Assembly (NCBI GenBank): GCA_900708905.1 | Contig: CAADRB010000021.1 | Location: 398,258-462,257 of the forward strand | DNA length: 64,000 nt | From: Hymenolepis diminuta | Lineage: Eukaryota > Platyhelminthes > Cestoda > Cyclophyllidea > Hymenolepididae | Reading direction: 5' to 3' | Part shown: one piece after another, positions 25,001 through 36,400 of the stretch | Numbering within the stretch: position 1 is the stretch's first letter | Layout: each line of letters starts with the position of its first letter | The notes under the pieces: model-generated | The model's database searches: none | The model's input: the letters and a program-made list of their open reading frames with translations, nothing else | Told to the model about the DNA's origin: nothing | Made by a program: the position numbers and the translations under genes

Positions 25001-28000
25001 AAAAGATTGGGTGGTGGTAGTGATCCCGTTAGTTAGTATTTTTTTCGCTTGAGTACGCGGGAGGAGGTATCTAAACAACAAAATAATCCATTAATTAATA
25101 TAATGAGAAGAACGGAGTTTGAATAAAAGTGGCTTATGGAATTAGAACATCAAGAGTCTTTCTTTATTTGAACCTTGGACTTATTGGATTGTCCGCTTTT
25201 TTCATAATAAGTATGGTTCAACATGTTCAAAAATTACTAGGCTCCTGGATGAGTTCATATTGGCGATGTTCAGTGCTTATCGATGAGGTAATCTAATTGA
25301 GTGGTTGGTTTTATTCTATCGTCTCCTTTAATAAGAAAAAAGTAGTTGGGTGATGCTATCCAGAGAGCCAACATAGCCGAAGGCACTGCATTCAATTTCT
25401 TCCCTTTTTGAGTAACTGGAATTTTGTCGATACGCAATGAAGAAAACGTGGAATTGTCTCCTATGTAAGAGTCATTCAACTTAATTCTTCTATTTTGAAT
25501 ATATTGAAAGTCTATAGAAAACGTCATAAAATCTCCAGATTTCATTTTCTAAAGCTTTGAAATTCGAATAAAACAAACTTTGGATCGATTTTGTATGACC
25601 CAGTGTTAATAGGCTAATTTATTTAATACAATCTACATCATTCATTTAACGGGTTACTCGTGAAGCGGCATCGATGGTGTCACTAAATTATCTTCCATCT
25701 ATTTTCTGTGTCGGCTTTCTAGTTGCTGAATGTTCGTGATCGTGTCAATCATCGAATTCGCGCCTAAATTTTTATGCACACAAATCGATCTGGGCTGTTT
25801 TTTCTTCATGTCCNNNNNNNNNNNNNNNNNNNNNNNNNNNNNNNNNNNNNNNNNNNNNNNNNNNNNNNNNNNNNNNNNNNNNNNNNNNNNNNNNNNNNNN
25901 NNNNNNNNNNNNNNNNNNNNNNNNNNNNNNNNNNNNNNNNNNNNNNNNNNNNNNNNNNNNNNNNNNNNNNNNNNNNNNNNNNCACCTGGAAACTAATGCT
26001 ACTACTATCTGTTGACACAAAAAAGACAAAGAAAGCACCAAGCAAACAAACAAATACTCATTAAAATCCATTATCGGTTGTATGACTGCTCTTTGGTGAC
26101 TACATATACTTATGTATCTTAAAAATGTATAATAAAGCGTCTGAACGTTGTTCAAGAAGAGATATCTGGAGGTCGTCCTTGTTCCGTTTCGTACTTCTGT
26201 TTGCCTATTTTTTATCGCATTCAGTTGTTGGGTTAAGATTAGGTAGTACAAATATTTGTATTTAGGATTAAATGTGCATTTTCGCGTTCTCACTATTTTC
26301 AAGTACCTGAAGGCTTTTAGGATTTGTTTCCCGCCACTGTTTCGTTAGTTATCTACCGAGAAAATGAAATTTGCTTGTTATTAAATTACATAGTATTCAT
26401 TAAAGTATTCGAATGCGTAATGTGACGCTGTGACCAACATCCATGTCTATCAAAACGAAGGTCATGAGAACAATGCTCATTGGTGCACACTCAGTAACGT
26501 GGATAGCCAAACGACCTTGTTAGTGCTGGTTAATATTAGAAGCTGCTAAATGCGCTTCGCATGAAAGCAGCTCTAGGATACTTTCATTCTACCCAGGTCA
26601 TTTATTGTGAATACTTCTTATGGGATTGGAAAGTTTATGTATTTAAGTTCGAAGGAAAGTGTTATCTGGCACTCTTCGTGTATAGAGTTTCATGAAACCG
26701 TCTTTGATGAGAAACTTGCTTTCTGATACCCCGTTCTTGATTATCGAACCCATGGCCTCTTAACTTATAAATGTCCATATTGATCGCTGCGCCACCCATT
26801 CTTTTAGCAATACGCTTTTGAATCTGTCATTTGCAAATAAGAGGAAACCTGGTTATTATACTGGAGCGCTTCTTTATTCTTCAGGCTAACATCTCTATGC
26901 AAGTATGATCACAACACTTCGTCTAAATTTCACAAGACTGTGTTTTAATGGTGTGGGAAAGTGGGATAGTTTTAGTTTGCTTATATCTGCCAAAATTGAT
27001 TCGTCTCAACCTTTGTGCGTTCCTCCTACTTATCGACACTCAGCAACTTGAAAGAAGTTTCCTTTAAGAGAATTGGAAAGGCGATATTTTCGTGAAAGCT
27101 TGGTCAAGGTATTTTGTAGGTCCATTATAGTATATTATGGTCGCTGTATTCAATGGAATCTTAAATCTGATGCAATTAAGTATCTTTAGCACTATTGTGA
27201 AAGTGCATTTCTCAAAGAGATTCTTTAATCCTCATGCTTAATAACGCTCTAGGATAGGTCTTATGACTATTTTGGGCTTGGGTTTTAACATATTGAATAG
27301 ACCACTCAATCGAATTCAGTCGGCATTTGATTTTATCAAGGTCACGCCACCTGCTACTACCTTGAGATAATTTCCGTCTGTCTAGACGAACGAGATAGTT
27401 AGTCTGACCAGTGCTACTGCAAACATATTTCTTGATTGGGATCTTAAAATTCTTTCACAAATTTCTTTGAACCTGGTTCTTACGAGATTATAAAGGGACT
27501 CGTATTTTTCATTCACCTCTCATGGATTGATCATACCAAGTATCCCAACTGCTCTACCACTAAAGATGTAATTGATGACTTGATAAAAGCTTTAGCTAGA
27601 AACAATTAGGCAATGTGCATTAATCCAAAGATTCCGTGGTCGAGATTTCTAACAAGCTTTTCGAATTTTTAGATGCTCTGTAAGAGCCTAATCCTAGGAC
27701 GGGTTTTATAGTGTTTAGGTTAGTTTAAGCCAACGGTTAACATGGACGCCTGCCAAGTCAGAAGCTACGAGGTTGATGTTCGCCCTTGTACGTACAGTAA
27801 TATGGATGGTCGCCCCCACCAGTTATTTCTAGTCACCGAGACAGTAGGATACGAATTTCGCGTAGGAGCGACAGCAAGATACCTTCCCTCTCCCCAAGTT
27901 AAGTGCTACTAGCATTTCTCCTCGTGAGCTTGGGAAGCTTAAGACATTCTTGCCACTATTTTGATCTTGGTATTTGGTTGATCTAACACTATTCAATTTT

Positions 28001-31000
28001 ATTTTTCGGACACTCACCACATTCATGACGTTCGAGCTTCAAGGTGACATCGTCTGCTCGCTTAATAATTTCCCTTCGTCTAGACACACGAGATTGTGGC
28101 TTGTCCAACAAAAGGGTTCTTGTGTGTCTGGCCACATAGCTAGTGAGAGCCCGAGAAAGCGAACGAGCTACTAAATAACGTTGTTATAGCGAGAGTGGGG
28201 CAGGCAGTCTGGCTGTGTCTATTTGTGTGCTATTACCACACATTTAACGGCCGCGCCTTCTCGTGCACTCTGCACACAATCAGACACTATCGCACGTGAC
28301 TGGCCTGACTTACTAGGGTAGCGACCATCATGTACCCACCCACTCATATTTCACACACATCAGTTTTCTGTCTTCTTGACTCGGCTCGTCGTCGCGCCCG
28401 TCCATTTTTCACGTGTGTTGCGCACACCCTTTGGGAAGGGAGGAACGGGCGCCTTAGTCACACGGTGCACTCATTGACACACGCGGAGAGAAATTGATGT
28501 ACGTATTCAGCGTTGTTTTCGATCTTCTTTTCGCCATGCTGTCTTGACTTTTTTCTTCCCTCGTTGGGAAGAGACGAAGCATCTTATTTTTGGATGCCTT
28601 CCTCTCTAGAAAGGTAGTGGGAGAGAAAAAAGTGTTAAAAATACGTGGATAGACAGAGAGGTAGGCTCCTCATGAGAAATGAATGTATTGGAATGATCTG
28701 TCTCGTTTTGAATCTAGGTAGAGAATAGTGAAATTAGCATATGCATGCTCAGAATGTACCGTCCATACTCAATGTATTACCTGTATCAAATCTGGTTTAA
28801 GTAATGAATAAAAGAACATCTTAAATCCGGATGATCGGATTTCCAACCACCGTGCTCCAAATTGAGGACCTTAACATTTAGTATTGGCTTGAACTGCTAG
28901 TGTAATGTATATTTTAGCCTTATAAGTAAACGAATAGCCGCTATTGACACCCGAATATGTCCTTGAAAGCTCGGAATTAAAGGCAATCCTCAACTATTTC
29001 ATTAAGGGCAGAAAATAAGGGACAAACAAGGGTTATTGGTAAGTTTAAAAGAATATGGAATGTATCGAGAAATAATTTTTTTCAGCTCTTGTTCTTTTTT
29101 CCTCCGGGTCATAGTAACCATGATGGTTATGCATTTCTCCTTGCTTAGTGCGATCTAAAATGATCGCTTTTATTAAATAAAAGAACCATTTGACAGTAGT
29201 AATATTGAACTTGATAGATTCCTTCATTATTCACTCATCTGTCGTATACGTTTCTGTTAAACGCAGGTGCACCTATACTTTTATTGATTTATTTATATAA
29301 TAAACTCATTATTTATATTGTTCAGTTTTTTATCTTCTATTCTTTTTGTTTACTACTACATCAGGCTCTTAGCAAATTCTACTTTAAATTCTAGTTATGT
29401 TGGTTCATTTTCTTCTCGGTCTAAACGCGTAATCATCTAACATCATTTCCAAATGTCTCTTAAAGTTGGTCAACTCCGTTTTACGTACAAATGGATAATT
29501 AATCTTAAAATGTTCATGATACCCAGACTGTTTAAAGTTCTGACTCCCAGTAATGTTTATTTCGTTCCCAGTTTGTCGGCGATTGATTGAGAAGAGATAT
29601 CTTAAGTACATTAATTTCTAAGCCTTTAAGTAAATTAATAAGACGTGATGCGTTTCGGGGTTTTGTTGAGTAAAATGAGTGACTTTTTTCCGGGAAAAAA
29701 TTAAATTAACAATTTATTACTAATTATCCTTATAATTTTCATTTTTAAAATATGCTACATTGCTTTGCAGAATTTTGAGTAAATTGTGGAAGTTTGCTCA
29801 ATCCCGTATTATTGAGTTCTGGCTTTTTTATGCTATTTTTGGGGACTAATTGGGTTATAACAGGCTTGTATATATTTACATTCTTAGTGTAATGTTCCTA
29901 CCCCCACCTTCCCAACCCATCTGCCAAAGTAATTTAAGGTTCGTCCGCTTGTCACTCCTTTAACGGCACATCCTACACGATGCACTCCAGCGTATGTATG
30001 TAAATGTCTCTTGGTTGTGACGCAAAGGGACTTAAGAGGTAGCATATTCTTGCGTGTACACGTGCATAGGTTCTGTTACAGAGAGTCTAGGATTCTGTAG
30101 CAAAAATCATTTGCGCGCTTGTGTGTATGTATATGCACGTCCGTTCCCTCGTGTGCCTTGACCTCCTAGGGTCACACATTTTCTCCGTGTTGCGGTGTGG
30201 TGCGTGTGTCGCTATGGTGTCGCAATTCCACTGCGTTCGTTCAGATTCACACGTCCGCAGGACTAGTGTGTGTTCTATTTCGCTTCGCTTCACCTTTAAA
30301 ATATACGCACACACACGCATACGCACACAAACAAATACACCCACATACACACACGCACACAAACAAATACACCCACACACACACACAAACTGCTATAGTT
30401 CAAGTCGACTGAACTTTTATCGATTGGGAAGTACTATTTGTTGATATTTATGGGGCTCGAAATAAAGATCCTTTCTATTTCTCTTGTGAACGAACAGCTT
30501 ATTGAACTGAAGTAGGGAGCGTATAGCCTTCATAGTTCTCGAAGCCAGAGAACGATTGGATTTATTTATTTTCTATTTTTTCTAAGTTTCTCATGAATAA
30601 AATTGCATTGGCTGTCGCTTTTCCAATTTCATGCTCTCATTAAAGATGTAGAAATTTCAAAATACGCTTTTTTCATTTGGATTAAACTGATTTTCTGTTC
30701 AGCTCTACTTCAGTGAGCAATATTCCTGTTTGTTCTTAATTCTATCCTATTTGCAGATGATTGAGGTTTTTATTTCATTACAGTTCAGTTTAAAATCTCT
30801 GGAGCGGAAAAAATTACTCTGGATTTTTAAAGTCACTGGAAAACACTGATCTACAGGCATGGAGGTTTTTGAATGCTTATGGATGCTTTCAGAAGTCTGC
30901 GTTTCATCTCTTTTCACAGCCCACTTCTTCGCTTTAAACTGTCCTGATTACCTTATTATTATATTATCGCTTAATTCATTTAAATAAAAATTAAAGATGA

Positions 31001-32510
31001 AAATCGAGTAGGAAGGTGGACGGTTGTATAGATCATGAAGAGAGGAAAATAGAAGATTTGGATCATAAAAAATAAGCTTATGAGCACTTAGTCTTGCTTG
31101 ATCCATCTTTGTCCGTATGAAATACTATTTAAGAACATTCAATTCAGTTGAATCTTATGAGAGCACCACTGTATTTGATATATATTGTACTGTGTTCTGT
31201 TGTTGCGATTAATGTAATAGAATATTTATCCTGCAATGTTTCGAAACTATATCATCGACTAAAAGTAGATATTTATATTAAGTTTATGTATTTTATAATC
31301 GAATTGGACAATAAGGTACACAGCTTTCACGTTCTATTACATTGCAGAGAGAGCTCTTTGAGGCTTTATAGGTAATTTGAAATTCTTTTCCGACTTTGAC
31401 TTGCAATATTTATTTTTGAAGGTTACATTAATGAAGATATTTACCTTCATTTCGTCAAGCAGCGTTAAATTAGGAATAGTTTGTGAAAGTATAAATCCGA
31501 TACCGCAAAAAAGATATGAAGAGTGGTTGCATATCCAATTTCTTCATTACACTCATGGTATCCGACAGGACTCAGCTCCGTTCTAGCAGTAGCCAGTACT
31601 ACTACAATGGATTTGCTCTTTTGTTCACTTTTTTACAAATTGCCCTTCTCATTTAGGACAGTCTATTTTTAGAACAAGTAATCTCTTTCTTTCGAAATTC
31701 TCTCCATTTGGTGGGAAGATTGTTTACAGGTGCTTGCAGTATGACAAATCTCGGCCTCATTTAAAAAATTTCATTATTTTTTCCCTTATTTTAGACGTGC
31801 ATCTAACACAACCAAGTCTACGTTACGTGCAACAGGTCCAAGGTGAGCTCTGCCACTTCCTTCTTCGTGCCGCACGACGAACATTTCGAAAGGGAGGTCA
31901 TATTCCGCACCTTCCGGATTACCTCAGCTTTACAAACCTAGCCACTCCTGCAATGCTAACGACAATCGCAGCCTCTGAGCGTCTCAGCCTCCTTTTAAGT
32001 CGACTCACTGAGGTGAAACACGTAGCCTTCCAGCTAGAGAGCTTTCTGGTTGGACGCTACTATGCCTTCTGCATTCCAAATGAAAGTCTCCTCACAGAAA
32101 TGCTCCTCACAAAACGTGGGGCACGAAATCGCGTCCCCTCGATGCCACAGCAACCACCTTCTGCGCCTCCTGCTCCCATAGGAGGCTTCGAATATAACTA
32201 TTCTACTCCACCTCCCAGTCAAACCGTCCCCATGAAACGCGATCCGAATGTATATACGTCGTCTGTGACGACTTCCGATTGGCGACCTCAAAGTGCTGGC
32301 GGTAATGGTGGTGATGGTTATCGGGCTAGTACTCCTGCACAGTATTTCTCCTGCACTACACCCCATCCAGCCGCAGCTGCACCCCCCTCCGCTGACTTCT
32401 CTAATTCACAGGCTCCTTCTCAACCGCCGAATCAGGCCCAAGACCAAAGCTTTTTTATGCCGCCCCAAAATGTGGTTACCTCACAATCCACAACGCAACA
32501 ACAACAGTAA
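16029..32510 (+). CDS. Nuclear receptor with NR5 (FTZ-F1/HR39)-type ligand-binding domain, no DBD seen
   Basis: Exons: 16029-16146, 16488-16737, (cassette 17102-17188), 18592-18910, 20776-21210, 21293-21475, 23923-24021, 24100-24295, 31795-32510. Phases agree and give 771 codons plus stop, or 800 with the cassette. Residues about 1-340 are Ser/Thr/Pro/Asn-rich and end in an acidic stretch. The ligand-binding domain spans about 345-640. It has the receptor signature around DWVNRTEIF...VEDKMQLL, then SWSEVII (NR5: CWSELL), then HEFTCLKFLAIF (NR5: QEFVCLKFLILF), and an AF-2 helix LLTEML at 632-637 (NR5A: LLIEML). A 130-residue Pro/Gln/Ser tail follows. NR5 receptors are DNA-binding transcription factors, but no zinc fingers occur here. 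The first exon has a poor donor (GTCCAT) and an in-frame TAG just upstream of its ATG, so the 5' end is uncertain. ATG 16505 is an alternative start. Confidence 0.85.
16488..16737 (+). other. Receptor exon with FTZ-F1-box-like start
   Basis: The exon follows a strong acceptor (TTTTTATCTTTTTCAG) and ends at donor GTACGT. Its first residues read AINEDRMSGSSKIRR. Known NR5 proteins carry the FTZ-F1 box (AVRADRMRGGRNKFG) directly after the second zinc finger, and vertebrate NR5A genes have an intron close to this place. The match of the DRMxG core suggests this exon once followed, or still follows, a DNA-binding-domain exon. It may also be chance. Confidence 0.45.
17102..17188 (+). other. Likely cassette exon of the nuclear receptor
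   Basis: An 87-nt segment is bounded by acceptor GTTGCCGCAG and donor GTAAGG. Entered from exon 2 it is open for 29 codons (core SSAAKIMLSFTTAVDPIADM) and rejoins the 18592 exon in frame. Its phases (1 nt in, 2 nt out) fit exactly, so the protein can be made with or without it. Confidence 0.5.
18911..20775. other. Nuclear-receptor intron, nothing recognised
   Basis: AT-rich intron of 1865 nt with a good donor (GTAACT) and acceptor. I searched it for zinc-finger exons and found none. Confidence 0.6.
21476..23922. other. Nuclear-receptor intron with TG-rich start
   Basis: The 2.4-kb intron opens with a TG-rich run directly after the donor (21480-21506) and contains an AT/CG dinucleotide stretch near 22190-22222. 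No coding potential was found. Confidence 0.6.
25130..25430 (+). repeat. Dispersed repeat family A, copy 1
   Basis: The segment shares an ordered series of blocks with 39960-40200 and 55390-55570, for example GGCGATGTTCAGTGC versus TGCGATGTTCAAAG and GTAATCTAATTGAGTGGTTGG versus GTTAATCTAATTGAATTGCTGG. Copies have the same orientation. No coding motif identifies the source element. Confidence 0.5.
25814..25982. other. Assembly gap (N run)
   Basis: A run of 169 N bases inside the nuclear-receptor intron. The open frames that cross it are artefacts. Confidence 0.99.
26400..26815. repeat. SINE fragments (plus body, minus head)
   Basis: At about 26455-26600 the plus strand has CAATGCTCATTGGTGCAC, matching the CGATGCTCTCCGGTGCAC block of the SINE family. 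At 26740-26812 the minus strand reads GGTGGCGCAGCGATCAATA and, further on, a B box CCATGGGTTCGATAA. They may be two insertions in opposite directions. Boundaries are approximate. Confidence 0.4.
27722..27912 (+). repeat. tRNA-derived SINE copy (plus strand)
   Basis: The head AAGCCAACGGTTAACATGG and B-box-like ACGAGGTTGATGTTCGCC are followed by the family body and the end block GATACCTTCCCTCTCCCC, almost the same as ATACCTTCCCTCTACTC in the 5180-5365 copy. It is a good independent copy in the opposite orientation. Confidence 0.6.
28180..28560. other. CG-dinucleotide-rich block in an intron
   Basis: Unlike its AT-rich surroundings this block holds many CpG sites, such as GGCCGCGCC near 28249 and CTCGTCGTCGCGCCCG near 28385. 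No open frame runs through it. It might be an internal promoter or a younger insertion. Confidence 0.4.
29640..29880 (+). repeat. Candidate LTR fragment
   Basis: The part at 29765-29880 matches 58030-58130 in order: TTTTGAGTAAATTGTGG versus CTTGAGTAAATAGCTC, then AAGTTTGCTCAATCCCGT versus AAGTTTGCTTTATCCCCTG, then TAATTGGGTTATAACAG versus TTAATTAGGCTATAATAG. The second site lies directly downstream of the Ty3/gypsy integrase relic, where an LTR is expected. Confidence 0.4.
30040..30395. repeat. TG-rich then CA-rich low-complexity block
   Basis: A TG-rich arm (about 30050-30215) is followed by a CA-rich arm (30300-30395). The CA arm contains two copies, 32 nt apart, of CGCACACAAACAAATACACC (starting near 30322 and 30354). 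The arms are partly complementary. Confidence 0.8.
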
Positions 32511-33458
32511 CAGCAGCAGCACTCGGTTTTTTGTAGAGTTCGCCTTCTTCTTGCCCTCTTCCCTTCTCTCCTATTCCCTATGTGCCAGCTTTCTTGATCT
32601 GTGTCTCAGGAATATTTAATCTACCTTATCTCCCCTCCTTGAAATCTCCCTCAAAACACCGCTGTGTGGGGCATTTATTTTCTAGCTATCCTCTCCCCTC
32701 CCATCCTTTTGTGTAAACAAACGCTGAACAGTGTGAACAGTCTTCCTTCTCCATAACACACCCGATCTTCGCTATTTTGTTTCCACCCTGAATACTCTTC
32801 TGTGAGTGTGTATTCTATCCTTGTGGCCAAGTTTTCTCGACTCTTGCCTCTGAATTTCCGGCTCCCCTATATATCTCTCTCCGCTTTCCTAATACTACTA
32901 CTACTGACAATAGGGCTAATAATGTCAAATTTGAAATTGGTGATAAAATTGGCTAAAAAGGATAATACAATATGTAATATTTTTACAAATAGTGAAATCG
33001 TTTTGTTTTCTTTTTTGCTGTTGCTATTTACGTTCGATTGGGCCGGTTTAATGTTCAACTGTGTCTCTGTGTGTTATCTGTTTGCTGCGAGTAGTGAATA
33101 GATAATAAGTTCAAAGATCACTAATGATTCTGTTTTGTGAAATAACTAAGGGGAAATAATGCATTTTTGGGTTTAGGAAATCAATCTAAATTTAGTAATG
33201 CAAATTATATTAACTTGCGGGCTTTGTTCTGCACTTGAGCGCATCCCTGTGTGCATCGATTTTCGGTCGATTGATCTTCCGCTGGCTCTCCATAGTTCAT
33301 TCTGGATCATTTCTGCCTCTGTTCATTTGCATTTCAGTGATATTTATACCTATCATTATTAAGCATCACAGAGATAAAATGCATTCGGCATCACGTATTC
33401 GGAAGAAATATACTAAGTCTTTGTTTCCTTTTCTTTGAATCTATCGGCTATAATGTAG
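32511..33458. other. 3' UTR of the receptor and 5' region of NFKBIL1
   Basis: CAG triplets continue just past the receptor stop. No AATAAA is evident close by. NFKBIL1 must begin in this stretch or have its first exon here. ATG 33379 opens a frame starting MHSASRIRKKYTK, reminiscent of the basic start of human NFKBIL1, but I cannot join it to the next exon with a good donor in frame. Confidence 0.5.
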
Positions 33459-36400
33459 GGTGAATCGGAGGGAAAGAGCCTCACAGCCAAGCTCTTTAAA
33501 CTGGTTTCGAAGGGACGTCTGAAACGATTGCAGAGACTGGTAAACCAATCCTTCGCTTCTGACGATGGATCTACTTCAATTTCGAGCAGTACTGCCACCG
33601 TTTATCTTCTTGCCTCTGCAGTAGATTCCCGTGGAAGGCGTCTTCTTCACGTAGCCTGTGAACATGGACATTTGGAGATGGTCAGGTAGGTTGAGATTGT
33701 TTTCAGGTCCATTTATTTTCAAGGTATTTTACAATAGAATATATGACTCAGAGGCATAGGATATCGGTTCTGATTTGTCAAAAAGTAGTATTTCTTTATC
33801 GCCATTTCTGTTGAAATATTTGAAATATCTACTAATTGATTGACTTTTTTTCCATTTACAATGCCTTGTTTTCAGCAAATATTCACCATCTTTTGCTATC
33901 GGCAGAATTCCTCTTCGACTGGACTTTGAAATACGAGATAGCTAATTTGAATTTTTCAGTCATGATAGGCTTATTCTGTCGAAGACTTCCTATTTGTTTC
34001 AGCCATAGCTCTACTTATCACTGATACATGGCTTCTCGAAAGACTTTCAAGTATAAATCATAACAGTTAGGTGAAAATTTCTGGCTTTGCTAGACTGGTT
34101 CCATGAAAAATTTTATCTTCTTTTTCAATTCCTCATAACCATTACATTTTATGTACCTTATATATCTTTCTTTTCGATATCGGGCAGCAAAAGTGGGAAG
34201 CAAGCTAGGCTAGATATTCATTCAAAATCGAAACTCCTTTTGATGTAGTTTGGTCACAGAATTTTACTAAAGTAATCTTCTGAGAAAGATCACAGTTGTG
34301 ACTCTTGGTATTATTGCTTATACTATTCAAGAGGGCTTTAAGTCCGTTTTTATCTTTAGGACTATTGTAGGAAGTGCATAGCAGAGGACTGACTCCAAGA
34401 ACAGTTAGAGTCATCTGGTTTTTAGATAAATTGCACTTTTTCATATTCTTATTGTTGCTTAGTCTATTGAAGATATATTCCCAATTGTTAAAGCTCCCCT
34501 ATCTGAGGGGCTATTTCTAATTTGATGGAATGGGGAATATTTTTTTCTACTTAAATTAACCTAAACCTGACCGTTTTAGCTCAGGTCCATACATGTATGA
34601 TTTACCGCAGGTCAAATTTGCCCCTTGCCAATGTTAGCTTAAGAAAAAAAGAAATCCTACAACTCAAGATCTGGATCTGCGCAGAATCATTGGTGTGCGT
34701 CATTTATTCTTTTAAATCTGAAAATATTCCACTTATCTCTTCCGAAAGATTATAGAAATTCAGGTAGCGATAAGAATTGCCACATCCGTTTTCTCAATGT
34801 TTTTCTGATGACTTTATATTTAAAGATTTTCTATCGGTAATTATAAAAACTGTGCGAGTATTTAAACATGATTTTTAAATTAATTTAATTAGTAGATTAT
34901 AATTTCCTTGAATTTATCAAGTAAATTAAAATTAAATTATGTTTTTTTAAATAAGTACGTTGTTTTGTGTTTACGTGTTCTGCTATGTTAGCCTTTTCCA
35001 ATTAACACAAAACTATCCAAAAACATTCATCCAAAGTAGCATATCTGACATGATCTGGTAAAGTGAGAGGTAGAGAAGGGAGCAAAATGGAGATATATTT
35101 GCCCCCTGGCAAGAAATACTTATTTTAGAGAGAGAGGGCGATTTGTTTTCCCTAACCTGGTAGATCGAAATTTAGATTAGTTGAAATTTTGATTAGATCC
35201 GGGGTTCAGTTGGATTAACAGTTCTCTTGTTTGGTCCACAGAGGTATATACTGATGACGCAACGGTTAACGTGCTTATTGGCTTAGTCATAGGTCATGTA
35301 TTTGATGCTCATCTACACACTTCAATGAACGAAATGACCAACTGTACGGCATGGTAAAATTTGGGTTTTCCAATCAGATAACTTTCGGCATGCCTCCCTG
35401 CTCTAGGTCAGTGTTATGAAATACTTTTCGGTTTATAATTTATTTTTATTATTAATTACATTGTTTTTCTTTTTCTTCCAGATATTTGGTAGATCTCGGA
35501 TTACCTACTGAGACTTGTGATCGAAAGGGAAACACTCCAGCTCACTCCTGCATAAAATACGGTTTAAAATCCAAGCGATTTGAGAAATGTGAGTTCCCAT
35601 CTCAGATAGATTATTGCGATGTATAATGATGCAATGGTATTCCATAGTCACAACTCTCAGTCATATGATTAGTGTATGTAGCGCAGTTAAAAGTACGAAT
35701 CGTTAGGAGGAGCACTTGCGCGAGGGTTCACTGTGTACTTTTCTCTCTTAAGTGTAGCTCCACTCTCATTTAAAGTGCATTGTGAGCGCGCAACTAGTTA
35801 TCATAAACTCCAATTCCCATAATTTTAAGATTAAGCTATGTGGATAAACAATCACTGAATTTGCTTTTATCCCGAAAGTTTTAGTAAAGAAATTTATGAC
35901 TGAAAGAAAAAAGTAAAAAATTTTCTTTTTGCATTAGGTTGTAAACTTTTGGCTTGTCTAATTGAATCAAATCTGGAACTTCTTTATGTTCGAAACAACG
36001 AGGGAACATCATCGTCGTATCTTCTAGAACAATTATGGCAAGAATCAGCACCAGAGGAACGCACTAAAGGAGATGCGGTAAGTTGGCTCCCATTTCCCAC
36101 AACATTATCCAATTTCACTTCCGATCTCTTCCCCCATGATTTTGAAATTGATTTTAGAGATCTTATTTTGGAGTTAGCTAAGACACAAAATATTATTTAA
36201 TCATGTTTGAATTCATTTGATTCATAATCCATGTCGAGGGGAGATTAAAAGTAGTAGAGATTTGAAGAATGTGTACATCAGCTGATATTTTGTCGCCTCC
36301 TTCTCCCTCTCCTCTCCTCTTCCTAGAATCCCTATAATTATCGGTCTGTAATATGTTCATCTTGTGGTCTCACCACGTGATCTAGTCTAGTCGGACTAGT

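Larger units (their letters stand above)
24296..31794. other. 7.5-kb nuclear-receptor intron rich in repeats
   Basis: The intron lies between the helix-5/6 region exon and the last exon. It contains an assembly gap, a SINE copy, a dispersed repeat at 25130-25430, a CG-richer block at 28180-28560, a candidate LTR fragment at 29640-29880 and a TG/CA block at 30040-30395. The ligand-binding domain is continuous across the junction, so no exon is missing here. Confidence 0.7.

Noticed and set aside
25730..26302. Long frames across 25814-25982
   Set aside because: They are open only because they span N bases.
30087..30444. Cys/Val- and Thr/His-rich frames on both strands
   Set aside because: They are translations of the TG/CA low-complexity block.
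32293..32619. 108-codon frame overlapping the receptor's last exon
   Set aside because: It is an alternate-frame shadow of the Pro/Gln-rich tail; the receptor frame is phase-consistent with the upstream exons.
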